A stretch of DNA of 64,000 nucleotides from Pycnococcus provasolii (Eukaryota > Chlorophyta > Pseudoscourfieldiophyceae > Pseudoscourfieldiales > Pycnococcaceae), in assembly GCA_938743325.2 (NCBI GenBank), contig OW568885.1, forward strand, positions 124,001 to 188,000, given 5' to 3'. The position numbers and the translations under genes were made by a program. How positions within the stretch are numbered: the first letter of the stretch is position 1; each line of letters starts with the position of its first letter. The notes beneath the pieces were generated by a model. It was not told the origin of the DNA and did not search any database. It worked only from the letters and a program-made list of their open reading frames with translations. Shown here piece by piece: positions 36,975 to 46,984 of this stretch.

Positions 36975-37943
36975 TTACAGTACACGGGGTCGCTTGTTGC
37001 GTGCAGCTTCGCCGTCTCTTTGCTGCTCCTCACGCTCTCTCGACCCAAACGGCAAGCCATTCGCATCAACACCGCGCGTCGCACGCACAAAGCGGAATCC
37101 GGTTCGCGCAAGCTCTATGGCAATCTTGGACGTGTTCAGCGAGTCCACAAGTCCTGAATGTGCGCGCCCTTCAAAATCAAAGCCAAGAGAACGAACGCAC
37201 GCCTCTAGACCTCCCGTCGGCTTCGTCTTCCAGTGCTGCGTCCAGACAGATTTGAGATCAATCCACCGTCGAAAGAGCGGAGGCAGCGGCACGTTGTGCC
37301 TTGCCAAGTCTTTGCGGAGCACGGTCATCACGTCCACGTCGCCCCACGTGGCTACACAACAGCTCGCGTCGTCGACGTCAACGCTCAGGCCGTGAACCCG
37401 AAGCCACGTGTCAAACGCGCTCAGCACTAGAGGGAGGTGGTCGCCTGCGTCAACCTGCTCCTGCGTGATTGCCGTGAGGTCCTTGATGAACTTGCTAAGC
37501 GTCGGTTGTCGCAGAGGTCGCACATATCGCTGAAACGAGTCGACGACTTGCCCTGGCCACTTTTTCATGGAGACGAGCACCGCGGGAAACTCGATGATTT
37601 CACCGAGAATAGCAGGCTCTGCACCCGAATTCTGACGTTCGATCTTCGGCTTGTTATCCGCCGTCCACTCAAAGTCCATCACCAGAATGTGCGAAAAGCA
37701 CTTGAGCGGTGCGTCGAACGCCTTGCGCGTGCGTCGCTGGCCTTTGACATCTCGAGCAGAAGGTGAGCGCAGAAAGGACCACGCAGATGCAGCAGACGAC
37801 GGAGACGCCACAGCACCACCAACGCCAACGCCAGCGCCACCACCAACGCCAGCGCCACCACCACCGCCAGCACCGCCACCAACGCCAGCGCCACCACCAA
37901 CGCCAACGCCAGCGCCACCACCAACGCCACCAGCTCCAGGCAT
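36975..37943 (-). CDS. ERI1-like 3'-5' exoribonuclease (DEDDh family)
   Basis: 322 residues from the first ATG; the frame opens upstream with a non-ATG codon. An N-terminal Gly/Val/Ala minisatellite (AGVGGG repeats, positions 37800-37940) precedes the nuclease. Exo motif I is LVMDFEW (D and E), followed by EIIEFPAVLVSM, RYVRPLRQPTLSKFIKDLT and GDVDVMTVLRKDL (third Asp). The fourth region, GFDFEGRAHSGLVDSLNTSKIA, supplies the His and last Asp. This is the arrangement of ERI1/PRNP-interacting and plant homologues that trim 5.8S rRNA, histone mRNA or small RNAs. No SAP domain is seen. The N-terminal repeat is probably a disordered extension and may vary in length between strains. Confidence 0.85.
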   Translation of the reverse strand: MPGAGGVGGGAGVGVGGGAGVGGGAGGGGGAGVGGGAGVGVGGAVASPSSAASAWSFLRSPSARDVKGQRRTRKAFDAPLKCFSHILVMDFEWTADNKPKIERQNSGAEPAILGEIIEFPAVLVSMKKWPGQVVDSFQRYVRPLRQPTLSKFIKDLTAITQEQVDAGDHLPLVLSAFDTWLRVHGLSVDVDDASCCVATWGDVDVMTVLRKDLARHNVPLPPLFRRWIDLKSVWTQHWKTKPTGGLEACVRSLGFDFEGRAHSGLVDSLNTSKIAIELARTGFRFVRATRGVDANGLPFGSREREEQQRDGEAARNKRPRVL

Positions 37944-38189
37944 GAGCCGAAAAATCACGGGCGAGACTGGGGGAAACGATTGGGGTTTGGGGGAGGCGAT
38001 GAATTCGGGGATTCATATAGCGTATCTCAGTTGATTGGGAAGTACACGCAACGATTGCGACCAGTGTGGTACGTGCGATGAATCGTGTCTCGAGTGCTTC
38101 GAATACTGGAAGGCTCATAATTGTTGGAGTGAGGATGAGGATGAGGTGGAGGAGGTGGTGGTGGTTGAGTAAAAGAAGATTTACATACG

Positions 38190-38969
38190 CTAAGCAACAC
38201 GAACGAACGTGCACACGTACAAGTAGCACGAAGTCAATAAATAAAGCTCGCGAAACCATGTCAGCTGAGACCTGTGAGCACCGCGCATGCACTGCGACGC
38301 GCGAACGCCACAGTCAGCACTCACGCAAAGCACGCGCTCGCCGATGCGCGCTGTACGCCAGCTCGGCGCTCTCGCATGCCAGCGTGGTGCAGCCACAAGC
38401 AACGCGGAGAACGGCCCCGCGAAGCGATTCCACCAAGGCACTGTGCACAACGCAAAGACTGGTACGCGGAGACGGTCTGCGGCACGAAGAACGCCTCGCG
38501 CAGTGTCGACGTGATTCGGATGCTGCGTGACACCGCCATCGTCGAACGTCAGAACCGCGTCGACGGAATCGTGCATGCTTTCCTTCGCACGGCACACGGC
38601 GTTTCCAACGGCAGCGCACGGCCAACGCTGTGTCGGTGAGTCGGGAAGGTCCGAGTGATTTACCACCTCAGCGCTGATGCCCAGCATTTGGGCCGCCTTC
38701 GCCATCTCGCGCTCGCGCGTCTTCCCAAGTCCGTCGAATCCTCCGTCGCTGAGGCAGAGCACGTGCGCGCGGTCGTGCGTATTATCGAGAGCAGGTGCAA
38801 AGAAGAGCGTCTCGTCGTCGGGGTGCGCAGTGACGACGAGCAGCGAGCTCGGTGCGCCACGCGTTCGTTCTCTCCACCGCACGAGCCAGGGCAGTGCGAC
38901 GTAGCGTGCACAAAGTTGTGCCACCGCGCTAATTACGGCGAGCAGTTCCCACACGTTAAGCAGCGGCAT
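38190..38969 (-). CDS. PIGL: PIG-L, N-acetylglucosaminyl-phosphatidylinositol deacetylase
   Basis: 259 residues, single exon, the usual family length. An N-terminal hydrophobic segment (NVWELLAVISAVAQL) would anchor it in the ER. The zinc-binding signature is LLVVTAHPDDETLFFAPAL. Further family features are VLCLSDGGFDGLGKTREREM, NHSDLPDSPTQRW, VLTFDDGGVTQHPNHVDTAR (second metal-binding region) and a C-terminal HRSQLTWFRELYLLTSCYLY that matches animal and plant PIG-L closely. The enzyme carries out the second step of GPI-anchor synthesis. That is consistent with the GPI-type tail of the surface protein at 26277, though nothing links them directly. Confidence 0.93.
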   Translation of the reverse strand: MPLLNVWELLAVISAVAQLCARYVALPWLVRWRERTRGAPSSLLVVTAHPDDETLFFAPALDNTHDRAHVLCLSDGGFDGLGKTREREMAKAAQMLGISAEVVNHSDLPDSPTQRWPCAAVGNAVCRAKESMHDSVDAVLTFDDGGVTQHPNHVDTARGVLRAADRLRVPVFALCTVPWWNRFAGPFSALLVAAPRWHARAPSWRTARIGERVLCVSADCGVRASQCMRGAHRSQLTWFRELYLLTSCYLYVCTFVRVA

Positions 38970-39754
38970 GAACCTGTGTTTTGTAGAAGAGGTGGGTTGT
39001 TGTTAGCTGTTATTGTCACTCCTCTTGGAGACCGGCCGAGTGCGTGGGAAGTTTACGCGACGCATCGCGAATATGCGCACGAATCGCCAGTACTATGACA
39101 TGAGGAGTTGTGCACAATCTAAGCGCCTGCTGACGACCGAATATGCCCATGACATGGAATAAGCATATCGGCATGCACCCGTCACCGCCGGCGCTTGTCT
39201 TCATTCTCATGAGATGAAAACAGGCATCGTCTCTCATGGATCCAAGCACGTCGATGTAGTCTTCATGTGGGCGGGAAGCACTCCCTGATGAAAACCCTGC
39301 GAAGCCACTGAGATGTGCGAGGGAGAGACGCGCCACGCCGACGATGACCGACGATGCTACCAAGGAAGCAGGCGCCAATAACCATAATAAGAAAACATAA
39401 AAGAGAAACACACAAACACACAAACACACAAACACAAACACTGACGCACCTTCTCCCATTTACTAAATGTATCAAGCAAGTATTAATAATATTGTTATCC
39501 TACAAGACACATATTCATATTATAGTAGTGACTTGTTAAAACAGGTTGGTTTGAGATGTGAGAACGCCGACGCCGACGTCAAAAGCAGCCGCCGCCACGG
39601 AAATGTAGTTATGAAAATACCACTGAGAAGAGAAGAGGAAAAAAACAGCAGGGCGCAGAACTTTCAGTCCCGGGTTAGGGTTTAGGGGTTAGGGTTAGGG
39701 GTTAGGGTTAGGGTGGGCCCCTTCTTGACGTGACATCCTCCATTTATTTTTGCC
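38970..39754. other. Intergenic region with CACAAA microsatellite and telomere-like tract
   Basis: No gene is seen. A CACAAA-type repeat lies at about 39407-39440. A 44-base GGGTTAGGG/GGGGTTAGGG tract (39672-39715) ends about 40 bases before the ATG of the next gene. Confidence 0.6.
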
Positions 39755-40243
39755 ATGTCAGCACGCTCTGTGGACCCTGTGTTGCTCGGAGAGTTGGCGT
39801 ACGAAGCGCTCCGCCTCGCCTTCATACCGTGGCAGCGCGAACGACGTGTTGCAAAGGAGCGCAGCGCACTTGCTGAAGCAAGATTATGCTGTCCAATATT
39901 GTTTGCCCGCCCAGGTGATTATTTGGAACATCGTCGAGACGAAAGGATGCAATCGTTCGTGCCTGATATTTTTGAGTATCTTGGGCGAGATGATGACGAC
40001 TGGCTGATGTTTAGACACGATTGTGGCGAAGGTTTTGGCGACTACTACGGTGCTACAAATGGTGGCATGCGTGACGTCATCAATGCGTGGCCAATGTCAG
40101 AGTATGAAATCCCAGGTAAAGACGTGTATACGTTCATACGCCTGCCCATTTCGATGTGTTGGGCCTTTAGACTGATGGAAGATGACGACGAGGACGATGA
40201 GATGCTACAGACAGGTGTTCAAACGGGTGCCCCGGTCGCTTGA
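39755..40243 (+). CDS. Small acidic hypothetical protein sharing an N-terminal module with the RCC1-like protein
   Basis: 162 residues from ATG. The segment LRLAFIPWQRERRVAKERSA aligns with VRVFFKWQHERRITKERERQ at the start of the RCC1-type protein (3981-4919), the only clear relative in the window. The rest (FEYLGRDDDDWLMFRHDCGE, MSEYEIPGKDVYTFIRLPIS, then an acidic MEDDDEDDEM) shows no known domain. Both genes carrying this module have telomere-like repeats immediately upstream. It is probably a lineage-specific family. Confidence 0.6.
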   Translation: MSARSVDPVLLGELAYEALRLAFIPWQRERRVAKERSALAEARLCCPILFARPGDYLEHRRDERMQSFVPDIFEYLGRDDDDWLMFRHDCGEGFGDYYGATNGGMRDVINAWPMSEYEIPGKDVYTFIRLPISMCWAFRLMEDDDEDDEMLQTGVQTGAPVA

Positions 40244-40359
40244 AAAAAAAATTGAACTTTTTTTGTTGTTGTTGTTGTGTACTTCACAATTTTTAATTTT
40301 ACATCGTCCACTATTTTTTTACAACAGCTTGCTTGCTGTTCTCCTGCTGATCGATGTGC

Positions 40360-41196
40360 TTAGCGATGTCTAGCTTGACAAGCTGCTAGCGTGTTGCATC
40401 GCAGGTTCCTCAAGGACATACGTGCAAGCGCGCCAGCGACACCTCGTAAACTTGTGTCGCGAAACCCGCGTTCCGGCATGTGCAAGATGACGATACTCCC
40501 GGGCCGCGTCTTCGTGCCCACGAAGTTGGCAATGTACTTCGCATCCAGGATGTGAGGGTCGTTCGGAAAGACGTCGCCCATCACGACACGATAACCTTGC
40601 TCTGCCAGTACCCTTCTGTGCGCCTTGTTGATTCGTCCACGTGGTGGGCGGTAGAAGCGCTCTTTTCGCTCAGCGGCGACACCAACTCGCTCGTTTACTT
40701 CATCGATGACGCGTTGGCACTCTTCTAGCGCAGTTCGAAAGGCTTCCGCGCCGTACGCGGCATAGGACATATCCTCGACGAGGTGATTCGCCAGGTCGTG
40801 GCCCCGACGCACGATGCGAGCGAGTGCGTCGGTTTCAGCGCAACGCGCCGCCATGCCACTCGTCACGAAAAAGGTAGCTCTCGCCTTGTAACGGTCCAGC
40901 GTGTCCAACAACTCGTTTAATAACGGTTCGTCTCCCGGTGCGTCGTCGATCGTCAGGGCGCACACGTGCTCCTCCTCCTCCTCCCCCTTGTTCGCGTCGG
41001 GAAAGAACCACAAGGCGGGTACAAAAAGCGCCGCAAGACGCGCCGAAGGTCGCGCGCCAAATACGAACAGGACACTCCATAGCGTGCGTCGCAGCCACAA
41101 CGGTAACCACATCGCGCGAGGCGGTGGAGGACGCTGCACACGTTGCGTGAACGTACAACTTGCGGTGGAACCTCTGTCACGCGGCACCACCATCAT
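40360..41196 (-). CDS. Polysaccharide deacetylase (NodB-homology domain)
   Basis: 278 residues, single exon. A basic leader and a hydrophobic stretch (RRTLWSVLFVFGA, LAALFVPALWFF) suggest a signal anchor or organelle import. NodB motifs are present: ALTIDDAPGDEP (catalytic Asp pair), TFFVTSGMAAR, GHDLANHLVEDMSYA (metal-binding His), RFYRPPRGRIN and SIVILHMP. Such enzymes remove acetyl groups from chitin-like or other N- or O-acetylated glycans; the substrate cannot be told from sequence. It is divergent from the phosphoglucan water dikinase gene, with about 270 bases between the ATGs. Confidence 0.85.
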   Translation of the reverse strand: MMVVPRDRGSTASCTFTQRVQRPPPPRAMWLPLWLRRTLWSVLFVFGARPSARLAALFVPALWFFPDANKGEEEEEHVCALTIDDAPGDEPLLNELLDTLDRYKARATFFVTSGMAARCAETDALARIVRRGHDLANHLVEDMSYAAYGAEAFRTALEECQRVIDEVNERVGVAAERKERFYRPPRGRINKAHRRVLAEQGYRVVMGDVFPNDPHILDAKYIANFVGTKTRPGSIVILHMPERGFRDTSLRGVAGALARMSLRNLRCNTLAACQARHR

Positions 41197-41463
41197 GGAG
41201 TGTCAGGAGCTTCACCATGGCTGACAAGTAAGCTTGTTGTTGTTGTTGTTGTTGAGAATGACGTTGACAAGTTGGTTTTGTTGAGGGTTAGGACCCCCTT
41301 TTATACCCCGAATCATCGTGACCCTGGGGCCTGCTTTGCCAGCCTGCTTTGCATTGCCTTTTTCACACGAAGGGTGTCCTCGTCACGCCCCTTTCTTATC
41401 TTCTTCATTAATTCTGCTTTTCCTTTTTCTTTTTTTCTTTTTTCCCCTCGCTCGTTTGCGTTC

Positions 41464-44400
41464 ATGCCCGCACGCATTCATATGCGCGCCGCTGCCATGC
41501 CCGCCTCTCTTCGTGCTGCTCAGCCTTCACTTTTTTCTAGTAGTGGACTTGGTCGTCATCGTCGTCGTCGTCATTCTTCGGGGTCACTTGGTCTGCGGTC
41601 TTCATCCTCACGATCTTCTTCACGCTTACTTGCAGCTTCTGCGTCGTCCGGGTCGTCTACTACGACTGCAACTACTACTTCAGTCCACGTTTCGTTCGCC
41701 ATCCAGCGCTCACTGAACTTTGGGGAGGCGCTGCTTGTGTGTGGAAGCAACGAATCTTTAGGAGCTTGGGAACCGCACCGTGCGCTCGCATTAAACTGGA
41801 GCGATGGAGACGTGTGGCGTGGCTCCATAGAAGTACAGCGGGGTGAGGAGGTGCGATTCAAAGTCGTCACCAGCTACGACAATAACACGTCATTCGGTTG
41901 GGACGATGGAGAGGATACCGTCTTCCGCGCGCCAACGGGACCGTGCGAGGAAATTGCAGTTGTCGCGGATGGACGCTCAACCACCGTACTCGCGGACGAC
42001 GCGTGCCTCGCCATGTCCGGAGATGAGGCTGATGGAGGGAGCGTCGGTGCAGGCGGCGTCAACCCGCACGGAAGCTTCTGGGCGTCCGAGGGACGATGGA
42101 GTGGTGGCGAAGTGCGCATCATGAGCGCCAACGAACACCCGCACGAAGTCGACGGCCGGTGGGATGTTGCTGGCCTGTCTGGCCCCGCTCTGGCTCTAGT
42201 AGAAGGCGACCGCGAGAACAAAAACTGGAAGTCAAAAGTTGAGCTTGTCGCTGGACTGGTACGCAACCTCGAGGAGAATGACAACATCGCGGAAATAAAC
42301 GAGACGCTCGCACTGTGCTCGATATATTTGCAGTGGGTGAGCACGGGAACAATCAGGTGCGTGGAGGATGGCGGGCACCATCGCCCAAATCATCTCGCCC
42401 TCGCCTCCCGCGACGTCTTCGTCTCCGGCGAACGACGTCTCCTGAATCCGCCCGTCGATGACGTCGGCCTTGTGCGGCGGATGCAGCCGTGGCTTCCTTC
42501 CTTCGCCGCGGAGTTCACTTGCAGCGTGCCAATGACAAGAATCAGGGACATTGCGCACCGCAACGACATCCCTAGCGATCTCAAGAAAGAAATCAAGCAC
42601 ACGCTACAGAACAAACTGCACCGCAACGCGGGACCTGAGGATCTCGTCGCCACTGAGGCGCTGCTGGGGCGTGTGCTCGCAGAAGAGGGCAACTATAGCC
42701 CTGACTTCGTGTCTGAGTTTCGCACCTTCCACGCCGAGCTTAAAGAGTTTTTCAACGCTGGAGGAACCTTTGAGCTAGCGGGCAAGGTGGACCCAGTCGT
42801 GCGGCACTCCTCCGAGGGCGCCGCAGACACCCTCGACCGGATGTGGCGCGCGCGCGACAGCCTAGAGGCGGACGGCGAAGGCGACGGTTCCTTGGGGGGC
42901 GGGACAGGTGGAAAGGTGTTTGAGCTCCTTCGCGCCATCACGGATGTACGCTCGCTGATTCTCGGCAAGCTCGCGGCGCCCCTGCTAGAGTACAAGGACC
43001 CGGAGTATAACGGCCACGGCAAGGATCAGCAGGTGATTGACCCGTTCGGCGAGGGCATCGACGAGCGGCAGCGGCTGCGGTTGGCGGAGCTGGGGCTCGA
43101 GCGCTACGCATTCGTGCTGCTGGCGCGCGTGCAAGGCTTGGTGGAAGCGGCGGATGGCGGCGGCAACTCACCCCCTGAGGTCTGGTCCGCGCTGGCGGAG
43201 GCAACGAGCCTCGGTCTGCTTCACGTGGGGCTCAGCGGTTTCCGGCCCGATGAGTGCCGGGAGGCGGCAGCGGAGCTTGCGGCGGCGGAAGCTGCGCGAG
43301 GCGGAGAGGAGGGGACGGCCGGGGCGCTGCGGGTGCGGGCGGCGGCGGAGCGCGCCCAGCGCGTGGTGGAGGAGTACACCGACGCGGCGGTCGCAGCACT
43401 CGGTCCGGCGGCGACACGGCTGGGCGCGGCGCTGGGCGTGCCCGACACAACAGCGCGCGTCTTTGCCGAGGCGGATGTGCGCGCTGGCGTCCCCTTCCAG
43501 CTGTCGCGCACGCTACAGACCCTGCACCAGGCGGCGACGGCATTGGCAGGCGGGGACGGGTTCGAGGTGGTGGTACCAGGTGCTGCCGCCGGGGTCCTGC
43601 GTCAGGCACCCACGCTCGAGGTATTCGAGACGGAGGAGAAGGAAGCCCCGTCGACGAAGCCGACGGTGCTGCTGGTCGATGCAGTAACGGGCGACGAGGA
43701 GCTGGCTGGGCGCGGCGGTAACTTGAGCGGCATCGTCCTGCGCAGGCAGCAGCTGCCGCACTTGTCTCACCTCGCGGTACGGGCTCGCCAGGAAGGAGTG
43801 GTGCTCGTCACGGCCTCCACCGTCGCCGCTGTCGACGCTGTTGCCGCACTCGTAGGATGCGAGGTGTCGCTCGACGCCTCCGCCACCGGCACCACCGTCG
43901 AAGTCCTGCCCGAGGGCACGGCACTGGGCGACGCTTCGACTGTCGGCAACGGCGCGAGTGCGGGCGCGGCTGCTGCTGCTGCTGCAGACAGCGCAGTGCT
44001 AGCGCAGCAGCTCGAGGTGTTGCCGCTGGAGGCTGTCACCACAGCCAACGGCGGCGCGAAGGCGGCAGCATGCGCGGAGCTGGCGCGGCTGGCTGCACAG
44101 CCTGACTGCACGTTTGCGGCGCCGACCGGCGTCTGCCTCCCCTTTGGCAGTCTCGAGCTCGCCGACGCCGATGCCGACGCTGGGCTCGCATCTGCGGTGG
44201 GTGCGGTCGAGGTGGCGCTTGAGGGGGGCAATATCGAGGCTCTCGACGCAGCGTGCGATGCGGCGCGCGCCGCCGCCGCTGCTTCTGCTGCTGCGCTGCC
44301 CGAGCCTCTGCTGGCAGAGGTGCTCGGCGCCTTCCCCGCCGACTCGCGGGTCGTCGTCCGCTCCTCTGCCAATGTTGAGGACCTGGCGGGTCTGTCGGGT

Positions 44401-45009
44401 GCGGGGCTCTACGACTCAGTTTACGACGTCGCGCTAGGGTCGACCGAAGCGCTGCGCGGCGCGATCGGCGTCGTATGGGGGTCCCTGTACACGCGGCGCG
44501 CGGCGCTCGCCCGGCGCGCCGCGGGACTCCCGGAGGCGTCGGCGCGGATGGCGGTGCTGATCCAGCCCCTGCTCGCCGCCGACACGAGCTTCGTTCTTCA
44601 CACGCACGATCCGACTGGTCGTGCCGCCGATGCTGTGTGCGCCGAGGTGGCGGTGGGGCTAGGCGAGACGCTCGCGTGCGCCGCCAACTCGGGGTCGGCG
44701 TGGCGCCTGCTGGCCCGTAAGGATGGCGGTGGCGTCGACACGCTCTCCTTCGCCAACTTCAGCGAGGCGCTCCGCGTCGACGCCGCCCGCGGGGTGGTGA
44801 CGGAGACGGTGGCGTACCAGGACGAGCCACTAACGGCGAGCGCGGAGGCGCGCGTCACGCTCGGGGAGCGGCTTGCGGCGGCAGGCGCTGCATTGGAGTC
44901 GCATTTCGGGGCGCCGCAGGACGTGGAGGGTGCTGTCGTCGACGGAGTCGTGCACGTTGTGCAGTCACGCCCGCAACCGGGCGTCGTCGTCGTCGCTACC
45001 GCCGCATAA
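41464..45009 (+). CDS. PWD: Phosphoglucan water dikinase (PWD/GWD3), plastid
   Basis: 1181 residues from the ATG at 41464; the frame is open upstream without a plausible start. A Ser/Arg-rich leader fits a chloroplast transit peptide. A CBM20 starch-binding domain follows at about 73-157 (VHVSFAIQRSLNFGEALLVC, LGAWEPHRALAL, FKVVTSYDNNTSFGWDDGED). The swivelling phosphohistidine domain carries LPHLSHLAVRARQE at about 763. The C-terminal ATP-binding domain, as in PEP synthase, begins with VVVRSSANVEDLAGLSGAGL at about 962 and ends with VVQSRPQPG. CBM20 identifies the PWD type rather than GWD1. The enzyme phosphorylates C3 of glucosyl units in pre-phosphorylated starch, aiding degradation. The gene is intronless and very GC-rich toward the 3' end. 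The N-terminal half also holds an all-helical spacer typical of the family. Confidence 0.93.
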   Translation: MPARIHMRAAAMPASLRAAQPSLFSSSGLGRHRRRRHSSGSLGLRSSSSRSSSRLLAASASSGSSTTTATTTSVHVSFAIQRSLNFGEALLVCGSNESLGAWEPHRALALNWSDGDVWRGSIEVQRGEEVRFKVVTSYDNNTSFGWDDGEDTVFRAPTGPCEEIAVVADGRSTTVLADDACLAMSGDEADGGSVGAGGVNPHGSFWASEGRWSGGEVRIMSANEHPHEVDGRWDVAGLSGPALALVEGDRENKNWKSKVELVAGLVRNLEENDNIAEINETLALCSIYLQWVSTGTIRCVEDGGHHRPNHLALASRDVFVSGERRLLNPPVDDVGLVRRMQPWLPSFAAEFTCSVPMTRIRDIAHRNDIPSDLKKEIKHTLQNKLHRNAGPEDLVATEALLGRVLAEEGNYSPDFVSEFRTFHAELKEFFNAGGTFELAGKVDPVVRHSSEGAADTLDRMWRARDSLEADGEGDGSLGGGTGGKVFELLRAITDVRSLILGKLAAPLLEYKDPEYNGHGKDQQVIDPFGEGIDERQRLRLAELGLERYAFVLLARVQGLVEAADGGGNSPPEVWSALAEATSLGLLHVGLSGFRPDECREAAAELAAAEAARGGEEGTAGALRVRAAAERAQRVVEEYTDAAVAALGPAATRLGAALGVPDTTARVFAEADVRAGVPFQLSRTLQTLHQAATALAGGDGFEVVVPGAAAGVLRQAPTLEVFETEEKEAPSTKPTVLLVDAVTGDEELAGRGGNLSGIVLRRQQLPHLSHLAVRARQEGVVLVTASTVAAVDAVAALVGCEVSLDASATGTTVEVLPEGTALGDASTVGNGASAGAAAAAAADSAVLAQQLEVLPLEAVTTANGGAKAAACAELARLAAQPDCTFAAPTGVCLPFGSLELADADADAGLASAVGAVEVALEGGNIEALDAACDAARAAAAASAAALPEPLLAEVLGAFPADSRVVVRSSANVEDLAGLSGAGLYDSVYDVALGSTEALRGAIGVVWGSLYTRRAALARRAAGLPEASARMAVLIQPLLAADTSFVLHTHDPTGRAADAVCAEVAVGLGETLACAANSGSAWRLLARKDGGGVDTLSFANFSEALRVDAARGVVTETVAYQDEPLTASAEARVTLGERLAAAGAALESHFGAPQDVEGAVVDGVVHVVQSRPQPGVVVVATAA

Positions 45010-45074
45010 TAAAATGTATAGTAGTGTAGAAACTACTATGATAACCGAATGGTATGAATCTCACTTTCGTTCCA

Positions 45075-45094
45075 TTACTGAATGAGCAATCTTA
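45075..45094 (-). promoter_or_regulatory. Conserved post-stop 3' UTR motif, copy C
   Basis: On the CCT6 mRNA strand it reads TAAGATTGCTCATTCAGTAA, one base after the stop codon. Copies A and B follow two other minus-strand genes. Confidence 0.6.
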
Positions 45095-45095
45095 G

Positions 45096-46984
45096 TTATT
45101 TCCTCATGTTGTGTCCAGCACGGATCACCTCGTCAACCAAAAGAAGCTGACTTGCAATCACAGGGGCGCTGAAAAGAATCTGCTGCTTCACCTTGAAGTT
45201 GTCGTAGACGCCAGTGACCGTCGGATCCATCGGCTCGCCGGACACCAGGTCGATGCCACTCGCCACGCCAGCCTCGTGCGCCTCCTGAGCCTTGATCACG
45301 CACTCCTGCGCATCGAGGCCGCTGTTGTCGCAAAGCGCCTTGGGAACAACAAGCATCGCCGTGGCGAACGCCTCCACACCCAGCTTCGCCTTGCCGCTGG
45401 CCATCTTTCTGCCCTTCTCCATGATGTACCGCTCGCATCCAATCTCGAAGCATCCTGCGCCGGACACCACCGCGCCGTCGTCGAAGACGTTCTTCACCGC
45501 GCGCAGTCCGTCGCGGATTGCCTCCTTCGTCTGCGCAATCACGTAGTCGTTTGACCCCTTGACGAGAACCGTGCAGCTCTGCGGGTTTCGCGTCTCCTCG
45601 ACGAAGGTGAACTTATCGTCGCCAAGCTCATGCTCGTACACGAGCCCGGCGTATCCGAGCACCTCGGGTTGGAGCTCCTCGACGCTGTTGATGGCGCGTC
45701 CACCGCAGGCGAGCACGAGACGCTCCATGTTGCGCTTCTTTGCGCGGCGCAGGGCGATGATGCCCTCCTTGGCAAGCATGTCTAGGCTGAAAGGGTCAAT
45801 TCCCTTCTGGTTGATCACGACGAAGTTCATGTCGGGGTCGGTGCAAACTTTGCGCTTCAGCTCGATCACCTTCTCCACGCGATCGTCCGTGTACTTTCGC
45901 TCCGCCTTGGCAAGCTTCTCGCGCTGATCGGCGTTGCTGTAAAAGAACCCGCTGTTCACCTCGCTCTTCTCGTACTCGAGAGAGATGTTGCAGGTGAGGA
46001 TCCAGCAGTTTCGCGCGTGCTGCTTCATGTCCGGGTGGCGTGACCCGTGGTCGAGCACGAGTCCCTTGACGAGGCTGGTGTCCATGTCGAGCTTCTGCCT
46101 CATGTACAGCGTCTCAATCATGTACAGGTCGAGCGGCATTCCAGGCTGCCTGACGCAGAGGCACGCGTCCGTTACGATAGGCGCGAGCATGTCCGCAAGT
46201 TTCTCGTGCACCTTGGTTCGCAGCGACGTGCGTGCGACGCACAGCAGCGACTCTCGGTCGACGGCATCCGCAGGTCCGTCGGTGGTTGCGTTTATGGGAC
46301 GCTTGACACTTTCGAGGTACTCGAGCGCGCACTTCTTGGCCACCTCGAATCCGTCGCAAAGCACGCGTGAGTGCACACCTTCGTTGAGGTATCGCTCCGC
46401 CTGCTTCATGAGCTCTCCAATGAGCAGCACGGTTGAGGTGGTCCCGTCTCCGGTGACGTCGTCCTGCGCGACTGCGGTTCGCGCGATCATGACCGCCGTC
46501 GGGTTCTGGATCTGCATTTCACGCAGCAGAACTGAAGCGGAGGATTATGCGATGGGGGGAGTGAGATGAGCGTGAGTGAAGTTGTCCGATCACCCAAAAG
46601 AAGAAGAAAATACACTGCTAGCATATAACACGAACACGACATGTGTGATCGCGAAGAAAACAACAACACAACACGACACGCCGAGTGTGTCTTATGGAAA
46701 CACCTTAAGAACACGCGCAAGACAAAAGCACGAGAACAAGACAAAAGCACAGGCACAAGCACAAGCACAACAACGCAAAAAAAAAAAAGCAAAAAACACG
46801 TACCATTTCCATCTTTGGTGAGTTTCACATCACCCGCACCACCGACGAGCATTTTGATCGTACCGCGTGGTCCTAGGTTGGTTCGTAAGACATCGTAGAG
46901 ACCTTTCGCGGCGTTGACGTTCATGAAGATCGCCGCCTGACGACCCATCACTTCCGCATTCGGATTCGCACGCTGAGCCGCCAT
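45096..46984 (-). CDS. CCT6: CCT6, zeta subunit of the TRiC/CCT chaperonin
   Basis: Exon 1 is 46804-46984 and exon 2 is 45096-46531. The 272-nt intron (46532-46803; GTACGT donor, CTTCAG acceptor) splits a Val codon and gives 538 residues. The N-terminus [20 protein letters not shown] and [11 protein letters not shown], the ATPase motif [66 protein letters not shown] and [17 protein letters not shown] all match the zeta subunit better than other CCTs. It is one of eight subunits of the cytosolic chaperonin folding actin and tubulin. The intron position, directly after KLTKDGN, is well supported by the phase. Confidence 0.96.

Noticed and set aside
37780-37940. A CRISPR-like array at the repeated GCCACCACCAACGCC units
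   Set aside because: Units are direct, contiguous coding repeats (Ala/Gly/Val) without unique spacers.
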